64,000 nucleotides of DNA from Stercorarius parasiticus. Its lineage: Eukaryota > Chordata > Aves > Charadriiformes > Stercorariidae. Shown here piece by piece: positions 26,907-39,200 of the stretch. The notes under the pieces were generated by a model. That model did no database searches. It saw only the letters and a list, made by a program, of their open reading frames with translations, and was not told the DNA's origin. How positions within the stretch are numbered: the stretch's first letter is position 1; every line of letters begins with the position of its first letter. The stretch is from the NCBI GenBank assembly GCA_013396915.1, contig VWZL01002043.1, forward strand, positions 911,204 to 975,203, written 5' to 3'. A program made the position numbers and the translations under genes.

Positions 26907-29900
26907 TCATCACCCTCACTTACCCCAGACACATGCTTCTACATGAGACAGAGAAAGTAAGAAAGGGAAAGCCCAGCCTGCGCAGAGACCGGCAGCAGGT
27001 CTGAGGCATGACCCGATTAGCAAAAGGATCTGAGAAGAGGCAGGTACGCAGGAAGCTCCCAGCAAGTGAAACAAGCCAGGCCATACAGAAATCTTTGAGC
27101 CCACACGGCTAATCCAGGGCACGCTGAGAGACTTAGGGTCTTTCATCCTGGGCCATGAGCAATGAGGTCAGGAAAACCCTTCATTCGTAGAGCCAGGAGG
27201 GAAGAGATGCACAGCCCGCTAAGGAGCGATGCAAGAATGTCGGCTGCTGGGCAGAGGTTTGACCAGTCACCGGACAGTTTGTCAGGAAGCCAATAACAAC
27301 GATAGCAATGTAATATAATGCCTAGGATTAGATGTGAAAGGAAAGACCATTAAGTATCTTCTGAAGCTTAAAGTAACTGTTTACTCCCAGAGCAGGGAAG
27401 GATTGCAGGGAGCACATAGTGCAGCCAGGCCTAGAGGCAGGAAGTTCTCTGCATCCTTCATCACCTTTCGCCAAGAGAGATGCTGCGCCTCATTATTCAC
27501 TGGTAATACCCCAGGCCCTGGAACATCTTTTTGCTTTTAAAAAGCCCGAGTGAAAGTTCTCGTTTCGCTATCCAGCCACAAAAGTTGCCTTTTGGAGTCA
27601 AGTGCAAAAGCCCTGCACAATCTCAGCCGCGAGTCACCTGCTGTGCCGGCAGGGGAGGAAGGCGCAGTGACAGCAAATAGAGCCAGGCAGAGCGGACTGA
27701 CAGAGCCCAGAGTCGTTATAAAGTTAGAAACGACAATTCCCTGTGTGCCTGGAGTTACTCTCATCACCTGTAAAACTTTAAAAATTAATCTACTGCTTTG
27801 CATATAAATAATCCACTCGGAGACTGATTTACTGTACGACTGTCAATGGGTCTACAGTGCTCACATGCTTCCCCCTATTAAAACAATTCCAGTTGCCAGT
27901 AAGGAAGGACATAAGAAAGGATGACTGTTTTCCAGTCCTTTTCCAAAGAAGTGGAAGCTGTCATAATATTTAACCTTTCCTCCACTCTTCCACTGACATG
28001 CACCCTCCCCCTCCCCGCCCCACCATTGGTTCCCACACCCCAGATATAAAGGCAGATAAGGAGGTCCCTGGCTCACTGCTTCCTGATGGTGAGTCATGGC
28101 TCTGAGTCAGCCTTTGTGTTCTAGGGAACCTGGAAGGCTTTGAAACCCGCTGTTGATTTTGGCAAAACTGCCTCTTCTTGCTTTGAGGGTAAAACAATTT
28201 ACACGCATCATTTTTTGGTCTGAAAATAGCTGCCAAGATGAAAACAGCCAGAGAACAACCAAAGATTTTCTCATACTGGACACCCTGCACAGCAGAAGCA
28301 GAACCTCCCCATCCTGGGTTACAGACGCACTAAAGTGGCTGAGCCACAAAATACCCACTTAAGCCCTGAGGATTCAGGCAGGATGTCTTCACAGGTCCTG
28401 CCTGTCTCTATTCTATGCACAGAAGGTACCACTATTTATGACTGCAGATACAACCACCTCTAGAGCAAGTGGTCACCTTTTCAGTGATGACCAAGAAAAG
28501 CATCATCACCTGCTGGGTCACTGCTTCCCATAGCCAGGCAAGCTGAAGTTAAATAGCATCTATTCCAGTCCTGACACCAATAAGCCAACCTCCTCCTCCT
28601 GTTTTCCGTGGTGCATTCCCTCTTGCAAAGCTAGACCGCTCTCTTTAGGTGCTCAAATATTAAGGAGCTTAGCACGAGGAGATCCAGACTGTAGAAGTGT
28701 CTTTTGATAAAGAAGAGTTTGTCCCATCTCAGTTGAGACACGCCAGTAACAAAGGAAAGTCTGGCAAATGCACCTCTCAAGAATCCATGTGTGACTCTGC
28801 CTAGTTCTTCTCTGTCTCCACAGATCAGCACTTTGTATTTATATAGAAAAAAAAATCCCCTCATTCTTGGCAGAGAAAAGCTCCCGTATTTTTATTAACG
28901 TGTTTAAACATTACATCAGCTGCTCATCTCAAACATTCATCTGCATCATCCGCTTCTGTGCCTACTTCTGTATCTGTTTTACAAAACCTTTAATTAAATT
29001 AATTATGCTTTAATATATATATTTTAATTTCCTTTTGCAATCATATTTCAGACATCTTTTGATCTCTTATGGCAATTCCAAACTACACTCCTTCCCTTCA
29101 TGTCTGTTTGGTAAACACCTTTGCTTGGGCCAGGTTCATTAGCATTTTAATTATTTTCTCACTCCAGGACTTCTCTGCTATCCCTTCCTCCCACAGTATG
29201 GCAAATTAGGCCATTTCTAGATTAAGCCCTGAATTCACTAAAAAGTCTTAAAGCATAAGCATGACAGCATAAAGAAAACAGAAAAAGTTATCTGTAAAAA
29301 TACAATTAGTTGCTACACTTCCTTTTAGAGTGTAACTATTGTTAAAGAAATTATTTGAAGGAAATTGGTTTTAATATGCTTTAATAGGGACTTTGCATGA
29401 TAAAGCAAAGAAACTTGAAACATGCCAAAGCACATGAAAGAGCAATTAAAATATCAGTTGTAACAGTACTTTTTTTAAGTTTGCTTGAATAGAGTGTTGA
29501 GAAAGGGAAATCCTGATGTGCTAAAACTTAGCAAGGATTTTTAACCTTAATTTTTAACTTGACTTTCAGAGTGGAAAAGAGCTTCAGTCCTCTTCTCCCA
29601 ACACATCTCTTTCAAATAATTTCTTTAAAAATAAATTACAAAAAACATAGCACTATAGAGCACTTTTTACTACTTTTTCAATTCTAAATGTTTTATCTTT
29701 AAATTTGTCTACTTTTTTAAATGGCTACACACTTTAAAACACACAGTGAAATGTTTCAGCTAACCAGAGATGTCCTCCCCACCCCAAGTTTGGCCAAGTT
29801 AAAAAAAAAAACACACCACCAAAGCCAACATTTTGCTCAGCTCTGAACATAAACAACTCCAACAATTTACCATGCATCAGATGCTAAAAATTCAGGTACC

Positions 29901-32900
29901 TGTTTCTCAGTCCGCTTTATTCATAAAGCGAGAAAAATGTAGCTTCCCTCTTTTATTCGTGTTTAGACCCCACTGATTTGTGACTGTGATGTAGTGAGAG
30001 CATGCACGTAATCAGCTATGTGGGTCAACTATCAAGTGCTTAGTTGTCTGATCCCTTACTTATATCATGACGTACATAGCACCATCACTAAGCTATAGTT
30101 TAGAAAAGATATTCATTAATGCTGATCCCATAAAAAAAAATCAGCATAGTCAGTCTCATTCAATAAGGTAGCACTCACCGCTTATTCAAAGTAAAGCATA
30201 CGTAGGGACATCCAGGCGAAAGTACATTTGCAATACTTTTAGGCTTTATTTTCATTGACAAAAGGACATATTTCACCATGGGGAGAAAAAAAGATAATGG
30301 ATGTTTAACTTCTATAAAAGAGTGGAGATAAAGCCCTTGGTTTTCACATCGAGTGAAATCAAGGCTACGGGACCGATAAGGGTCAGACCTACTGATGGCA
30401 GGCTAAAAAGTGATTTTTATTCTCTTTGGATTTAATAAAGAAAGTTTATATATAACATCCTTCTCGCGGAGGGTAGAAGCAACAGCAGTTCATACCTTTA
30501 GCTCATTAGAAATGGCTCCATTAGACCCCTTTGCTGACAAATTCACTTAGAATGTAAGTTGCTATTTTAGCAAATTCACTTCAAAACCACTTATATTTGT
30601 ATTAATCAAAATTAACTTCTGAGGGGAATTATTTAAGCAATATTAAAACACAGGCATTGTACAACTGGTTTTCCCAGGCAGACAAGCTTTTAGCTTGCTA
30701 ACTCATTTCTTATCCAGGAGGACAATTTTCCTAGCATGAACCTCTCCCACAGGCATTCAAAATTCACCTGCTTCCCTCACTGCCAGCACTGTGGGAGCAA
30801 CGTGAACATTGCACCACCTTCGAATCCTCTCATAAACATTAGCAGGTATCTCAGGCTGGTCTAGCTGAACCCCTTGAGGATAAACAGAGCAGGATCTGCT
30901 ATTACAGGTCTGGGGCTGCAATCACTTCCAAAAATTATTGCAAGCAGAAATACTGTTCTTCTGCAGTCCCTTCCCAACCTAGTTGCCTAAAATACTTCAA
31001 GGCATTCTCCATAGAAAACTGATGCAGGGCAGCAAACAGCATGTAAGAGAATCCCTCGAGGGCCTCATAGCCATTTGGCTATGGCATCTATTTGGAAATG
31101 AACATTTCCAAACCTAAGCCCATAGCCAGGTTCCGGTGAAAATATTATTTTCTTTCAACAGCTTACAGTTGATTGAAATTTAAAGGAATGCTTGATAGTG
31201 TTAAACATCTTGCCAGGAGGTGTATGTTAGACTTACTACAGTGAATTCTCTGAAAATTATGTATGTGAGTTGATTAACGTTTTCAGTATATCTTGTATCT
31301 GAAGACAAAAATCAAAATTGTGTTCTACTGAAGAGCCATCAACTAGGGCTTCTTTCAGGCAGGTAACAATACCACAATTCTGCCACTTCCTAGCATTAAT
31401 TTCTCTACTTTATATGTTCCCAGGAAATACTCCCACTAGAAATGGAAGAGAGACTAATAAAGGGTGAGAGTGCAGGAGAGCAACAGCCTATCTTTGCTGG
31501 AACCAGCAACGTCCACCAGCAGGAGGTATGACCTTTACAGTTTGACTGAGGAAGACAGAGTATGGGAACCACGTGGGCTCTGCAAACAGCTTTCAGATTC
31601 ATTTGGAGGCTATTGATAGCCTGAAGTAGGATGTGAAAGCAACACAAGAACGACCAGAAGAAATATAGCATTACTTCCCGCAACTAACAAGCTCGTTCCA
31701 GTTTGGCCTGCTACATCTAACCCTACTTTCCTAATACTCGACGCAAGTTGCAAAAGTGTGCTCGAGACCCAGCATATCTGATTTCACACAGGCACCTGTA
31801 AATGTAGGGCAGTGATATCGGGTATCTGTCCTACTTCACCAGTTCCACCTAACTCCAAAAGGCTTGTTTGGAGCCTAACCTTTCATTATACAAACAGGAC
31901 AAAAACAGAAACTCATCAGGATACTGGCACTTCCATTTATGAAAATAACTCGCCAGGAGCTAGTATATGGTCCAACACATTATCATCATATAAATCAGGA
32001 TTTAATCTGAAAACAATGACATACTGTTAATCTAATTGGGCTGTTTAGGCTTAACAACAATGATTCTAATGTTAGTTTTTGATACAAGGAGTGGGGAAAA
32101 GGATGAAAAAAAAAAAAGACCACTCAAGAGTAGGGAAAAGAATAAGAATTAGAGAAGGAAAAGTTACAGTGGAAGGGAAAAGCACCAAAACTGGAGTCTG
32201 TCCCAAAAGTGAATTTCCCCAATGACAATGAATGCAAGGAAGAGCTAGTAAGCAACACCAACAAAAAAATCAAGGTGACTCTTCTGGTGGGTTTGAGATT
32301 CTCATGCTTCTGCCTAAGAGAAGATTTTGGTCCTCAGAGCCCCGGGGCCACCTCAGCGGCTGTAGGCTTTTGGGACCAAAGCTCCTACTGAACAATTGCA
32401 CTCAACTACTGAGTATACCCCAAAATTGAAAGTCTTCCTAGAGTTACCCCTTGGGAAACCTACCTCATGCCTACCCCTCATCAGAGCACTGTATGTTTTA
32501 CCCAGCATATATCTAACACGAAGTACTTAAATAGTGCTTGGAAAAGACGAGGAGACTTCCCTACACTGCAGGCAGAGAAAGAACTGCTTTTGTAGGAGAG
32601 GAAGGCTACCTTATCCCAGAACATCTATGTCGTCTCAGCCTGGCCCTTGGGATCCCTTCAGCACAGGCAATCCATGGATGGATAAAGAAGATACATTAGG
32701 AAAGTCAGACATGTATTTTTCCCAGCTGCTTTCCCCTTTCTCTGCAAGAAAACATACAAGTAGTATAGAAGATACCTTAGTTTATACTTTCACATACCTG
32801 AAGTGATTTTTCAGAGTGTGGCTAGCATTGTCTGAAGACAATTTACCTCATATGCTTCAGAAATTTCACAGGTTTGTCATACTAACTGAGATGTCTCCCA

Positions 32901-33260
32901 AGTTGCCAAAGCATCTGTGTCAAGAGACTTCCCCAGTGCCAATAAGCAACACTTAAAATCATTGCATACTACTGATGTGTAACTGGCACCCTTAAAGCTC
33001 TCGTATCTTTTGCACCAAAACACCAGAAATTCTATTTTGTGGCCTGAGCCCATAAGCTATGGGTGACATTAAAGTTATAGTATTTATCACCAATAGGATC
33101 TGGCACAGATTCTTAATTTGCTGTGGGAAGGTAAGTCCTAACAAAAAAACATTCTTCTGCTGCGATATGCAAGTTTCATATCTTAAAAGAAAATAAAGTT
33201 TCAGCAGAAATAAGACCTACACCCATTCGTTCATAATTTTCCCTCCATTATTTGCCGCGT

Positions 33261-33282
33261 TCTATTGTTCACAAACAATAGA
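33261..33282. promoter_or_regulatory. Inverted repeat of SOX-like sites beside a forkhead-like site
   Basis: TCTATTGTT (33261-33269) is followed by the spacer CACA and a perfect inverted copy AACAATAGA (33274-33282). ATTGTT/AACAAT is the core recognised by SOX HMG-box proteins. A TGTTTGCAAATA stretch just downstream (33286-33297) matches the forkhead core. Clustering of these motifs is what a small enhancer would show, but short AT-rich motifs arise by chance in tens of kilobases. No conservation data are available here. Confidence 0.25.
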
Positions 33283-36200
33283 CATGTTTGCAAATATATT
33301 TATGCAAGCCCTTTACGATAAAAATAACTCCTTTCACAATTCACACTGAAGTGCAGCAGGATTCTTACTCCTTCTTCCAAACCAACCTGTGTGTGTTTGA
33401 GCTGGTTTTGCTGCCCCTCTACATTTCCCTCCCTCTAACCGTTGACACGGAGGGCGATGACAGGGCTCAAGGAATGAGCTTACTGCTTCGTATGCACACA
33501 CAGCAAAAAGGAAAAGCAGGTTGGTTGATGCTGAGGGTGAATTGAATTGATCTAGGCGTTCCTTTCCGACACTTATTTATGACAAGCAGTACGTATTATT
33601 GACCAGTGAACATACAATAATAATGCAATTAGCTTTCACTTAAACAATTACCTCGTTGTCATTTCCGATCCAAGTTCAGGAAGCAGCACAGACTCCAGAG
33701 GGCAAGGGGTTGCAATTAACAGGCACAGCTCACTGCTAGAACTGTGTTAACCCTCTATAGGTACCTTTTTAGATACAGCAAACTGCCAAATGCAGCCCAC
33801 AGCAGTACCCAGAGGAAGACTACATTTCCATACTCATTAACATTTGTGAAGTTACTCATTAAATCCTGACTGAGTCCAGTGGTGTGAACCAGCCCCATGC
33901 CTCAGCAGAAAGATGATCCATCAGCTCCTGTTTACTGGGATCATAACCCCACACTGAAAGGGAGCCACAGGTTTTATAGACTCAGAAGCTGATTCCTCAC
34001 CTTCTCAACTCCAACTGTGCACTGGAGAAAGAGCCATCATTGAACTTGTCCCATGCAAATACAGCACCTAGGACTTACGCACAACTGTCTCCCAACAACT
34101 GGCATTGGAGAGGCCAATTTAGTTCCAAGGCCAATAAATGCTGCTAAGCTTCCCTATTAAGAATTTCGCTGGCATCTTCTCCAAGTGTGGTTCTCAGGGA
34201 ACCATCCCTGGTTAATCTGTCCTTAAATGTTTTACCAGAAAGCTTCTCTGGTTTGGTATATGTGGGGAGATACCACATCCTTAATTGCTATAACCATACC
34301 AACGATCAATGAGGCATCTATGTATCCAGTCTAGATACAATTATACTAGCTATGTATAACCTATTTTGAACAGGGAAGAGGTTAAAAGTGTTGTGGGAAA
34401 ATAATTTCTTGGGCCTAACCCAAGAGAAACATTAACAACATTCAGTAAGTAAAAAACCAATCATCCTAAGTCATAGTATACCTTTTGTTTACAGGCATTG
34501 TGTCATGAGGCCAAGAGCACTGAGAACCAACAGTTTAGGCACAAAAGAGACTTTACGCATTGACCACAGAAGAGAGGACAAGAGAGGACCTTTGCAGCTC
34601 CTCACGCAGCAGTGAGAACACTCACTCACCACATGGGGAAATCCAGAGTCCAAAAACTCTTCTTCCAGATTCAGAAAGGAGACCTTGTACCACCAGGTAC
34701 AATATGCTACAAAGGTACCCAGAAGCACATTCCCTCACTCTGCATGTGCTCCCCCATGGATGCTTTCATCCATGAGCTGAGGACCCAGGCTCCTGTGCAG
34801 GGTGCAGACAAAGGCGGTTTCTAGTCCCACGAGTTGGATCACCAAACCCTTGTCAGTGCTTTTCATTTTTTGAAATGGCAACAAAAAAATCCTCCAAGAC
34901 CCTTCTCTAAATCCATGTTTCCCCACCTACAATGACTTATTCAGAGGAGTACACTAGTGACAACTCTTTGGAAACTCAGAGGATGAAATTATGATTGAAT
35001 TGAAGAACTACAGTTTCTAACTTCCCCCTTTTCTCCTGTAGAGCTTAACTCCCCATTGTTTTTAATTTAGAGGAGAGATTAGTACCAACTGTGTTTAGCC
35101 TCTTATCTTTGCTCAACAAAGAAAGTTATATAATGTTTCAGGAAATGAGTTCAAGTGAAAATAACCCCCCTTTTCACAATGTTAATTGCTTAGGAAAGCC
35201 TCTGCTTTGCCCATTGTGGCATGTTGTGTTTACTCAGGACACACATGGCAGAGGCAGAAAAAAAAACCAAAAAACCCACTAAGCTGAAGGACCAGCCTAG
35301 GGTTAAAAATTATTTTCACGCCTAATAAATTCCTACAGCTCCGTAAAACTGCCAAAGCAGGTATCACTTATGATAGTAGCAATTTTTGTGATGGTGCTCG
35401 TCTACTGGCATCTCAGTGGAGACAATCACAAATTCATCTTTCGGAGACAGAAGTATTATTTCACAGGCATATCAAGTACGACATTAAGAAAACAAGGCAT
35501 CTAAAAGAATAATGGTGTTCACAACACAAATAGATCCGTACCGCGGGGAAGATCTCTGGGTGTTTCAGGATGTATGACTAAGTGGTAAGATACAAGGAAT
35601 GGCAGCTACAGGGAGCACAATGCAAGCGCTCAGTACCATTGTTTTTGAATTTAATGTTTATCAGTTTTCCATGAATCACCACCTGCACTTTAAATACCAG
35701 TGCCTGTATTCTTCAAGAGGCTATAAATACACCCAGTTTATTCGGCTGTTCCGGAGAAAGCTGTGAAAAGGATGACATTTGTTCTTAATATATAGCAATG
35801 ACGAAAAGTTGTCACAGGACTGAAACAACACATTTTTCTTTTTCTAGAAGGGAATGACAAAATACTTCTGCATGCTGTCACATCCCTTTCTGATGGAAGA
35901 GAGCCATATCAGTCTGTTTGGTAGTAACACTCCTGAAGTTGTTTTCACTAAGACTCTTTTTCCTTCTAATGACTCCAGCCTACAGTACATTATGTTAGTT
36001 GTATTGGTTTGTGTTTTGTAACACTTGGTTACATCCCAAGCTCAATATGATCACCAAACCAATATTATTGGAAGTTTAAATCTGCACAAATCCATTTTGG
36101 TTAGTGGAGCTCTAAACTGGTCTTTTTTGCTGGTATTTCACAAACACCAGTTTTCTTGTACTTAGAGCTACTCTCAGATCAAGGAAACTTTTTCCTCCAA

Positions 36201-39200
36201 GGGAGAAGAGTAAGGAAGAGTCAAGGGACTTGTGCACTATTACACAGCAGGACCAAGTTAGTTACCAATCCTTTCATATACCACTTTCTCACAGGGAGAA
36301 AGAGTGGGGGGAGTCAAACTGCTGAGCAATATGAACACGCAGAGGAGCTGCTGGAGAGCAGACCACTGTCTCGACCTCCAGGACCACTCACTTTCTTCCA
36401 GACTTCAAAGACAATGTAAAAAAAGCTTTGATCTTAGCCAAGACACCTCTCCCATGCAGCAGGGTGAACCTGAAGTCCACACATCAACTTCATTGTATTC
36501 AAAGGTATCCAAGAATGAATTTGGATTAACATATCCGTAACAAACATTTAAGCAGAAAACAAATGAGTTTACGCACAAAAAAGCACAGTTAAGAAACCTG
36601 AGCATTTCAGTCTTGATGACAGGAAAAACTAAGACCTCAAAAGAAATAGACATGAGGCTACATTTCTAGTGTTATCTGAGGTCTACTGATACATTTGTCT
36701 ATTTCCTAAGCACTGTTAAGAGAAAGGATTTGATGTGAAATACGTAATCTAGTCTTATCTTAAAGACAGGACAAACTCAGCTCTTTCCTCTTCCTTCCCA
36801 CTTCATAAACAGCCGACTATCCACTCATTTGTCATGTTTCTAATGTGTTAACTTCAGCCTTTCAATTCACAGGGATCTGCTAGAGCTCCTTTTGGTTCTC
36901 ATTTATGTTACTTCATCCCCTATGAGATTTCACTTGAATTTCAGGTTCACAGCAGCCAGAATTGCCACATCTTCAGCACCTATAGAGTATAATTTCAAAA
37001 GAGTACATTTTGGTTCCTTTGAAGTGACCCTTAAAATGTTTCCCTGCTCAACCTGGCATATCATAGAGCAAATCAATAATACCACTGCACTGCAATTGTT
37101 TGATTCAGGTCAGATCTTCAAAAACCTGAAGGATACTTTGAACAGTGATAAAAGAATGCTGTATCAGCCTGTCCTCGATGTGCTGTACCAAGCTTGCTTT
37201 GTAGGAGGCAGGCACTGGAATCTGGGTCAGAATGAATAAGGAATTACAAGAAAACCGTAATGAATTGTACATGTTTTTCTACCATGGATCAATACAGCTT
37301 CCAAGAAATCAAAGGTTTTGAAGAAAAAGCAACATACTGTGTGTGTAACTCCGAAAAAAGTCAGGCCGTAGGTGTATAATACACAGAATTAAAAGGCTCA
37401 AAGGAAAAAACTTCAAAACAAATATTTGTATGTTTCATTTTAGAGGAATTAATTTATGGGGTGAAGTAGGTTCTTAAATATTTTAGAGTTGTGTTCTATT
37501 ACGTGTTAGGTCTGAAGTTTTTTTGGAAAGTGGTTGTATTTATAATAAGAATGGTAACTTGACAGTACAACTGCTTTTTGTAGGCAACCTTTGCAGATTA
37601 GAGATGGACTTCCTGAGCACAGACCAAATGCCATCACTTCCAGGCTGCAGCTATCACTGTTCCAAGAGACGAAGCACACAGATATCTTCTCCTTCCCATT
37701 GGAAAGTTGTGGGGTTTCTGCATTAGTCAGCACAAGCAGACCTTGTTTTTCTCATTAATTGCACCAGCAGGGTATATAATAAATAGCTGCCTCAGAGGGA
37801 AGAGGAGTGAGAAGGGATAATACGAAAAGAGAGCCCAGTGTAATGAATAAAGTGGTTCTAGTTTAGCCTGTTCTTTCTCTTGCTGGCATTTGGGTACAGA
37901 AGGAAGTAACGAAAGTAACAGCCTTAGTGGGCATCCAGTCACTAAAAGACTGGTGAACTCCATTATTAGCAAGGCACATGTATTTAGCCCATGCATGAAT
38001 ATTGAATGCATGTTCTTCATAGTCTCAATGTAAAATCTGGGGCTATTCGTCAAACACAGCCTTTTCTGGGGGAGTTCCCAAGACTAAGACAGGGACACAG
38101 ACTGTGTCCAGAAAGTGGCTTGAGTAGTGGTGTGCAGTCACAGTCACAGAAGAGAAACACCCAAATACAAGCCCCAGGAAAAGGGAAACACCTTATTTCA
38201 GAGTCACTTGTTTCATCAGGAATCCATTTTTCCCCAATTCAGACAAGAGAATATTTAGTGCCTGAAAATATGTCTGAAACGGCTTAGAGATTAAATGAAC
38301 TTAAATGCCCTCCTACTCCTACCTCTGTTGTTTGTTTTCTTCCCCTGCAGCTGCTCTAGTACAAGAGGAAGCTGCTGGAAATGGCAGTTTCTGCTTTGTA
38401 TACATACATGCTTTCATAAACAGTGATATAAAATCCAGGCCCCTCACCCCTACATGCAAGGAATTTTCCCTTTCTTTAAAATGAAACTTTTAAAAGAAAT
38501 ATTAATGGGAAATAAAAACATAATGCTCTTCTGGGAAGAACAGAGACTACTTACATCTGAAAGTCAAACACCAAATGCCATTGTTAAGCACCTTGTTAAT
38601 GGAATTACAGCAAAGGTTCAGAAGAGAGGTCTCCAAATTCAAGGGTATTAGACACACAAGTTATAATACAATTCAAGTGTGCTTTAGCTCTTCCCAAAAA
38701 ACCCAGCAGAAGTATGCAATTCAAGGCCTAAAGTGCAAGCTTCATACCTATAAAGAAAGTGGATCAATTTAGGAAATCAAATTGTAAAACTGTTCTCTGC
38801 CTTACATTTTCTTTTCCAAAGCACTGGAGAGGTTCAACTTTTCTCCTGGGGAAGATCTTGGCCAGCACAAAAGCAGAAAGCCATCAGGTTTGCTGGAAAG
38901 CAGCACCCAGCAGCATCACCAGGGAAACAAGCAATGCTCCCTGGCTGCACTTAAATATGGCCCCTGGCAGACACGTGAGGGGTCACAGGTGGGGCTGATC
39001 AAGGTTGTTAGGGTGGAGCAGGGGCTCTAATAGATACATGTTGTCTGAGCTTGGAAAATTATGCTTCCAGGCTCCATTTTTCCAGTTGTTGAGGGCATTT
39101 TCCCTGCTACTGTAGATAAGGGAAGTTGCTTTCTGTACCATGGCAATAAAAGTCACTAAGAGGGAAATTTTCCAATAGGCCAGAAGGTTTTAGAAACATG

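Larger units (their letters stand above)
20516..33260. other. Noncoding stretch, no gene recognised
   Basis: About 12.7 kb without an assignable gene. The longest plus frame (23570-24118, 182 codons) overlaps open frames on the other strand and in other phases, which points to low stop density and not to coding. It holds G/T-rich tracts (20658-20702, 26876-26906), a 19-bp tandem duplication (22182-22219), a purine-rich stretch (about 24697-24772), a C11 run (25096-25106) and an AT-rich block at 28970-29430 with many TAATTA-type sites. Confidence 0.6.
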
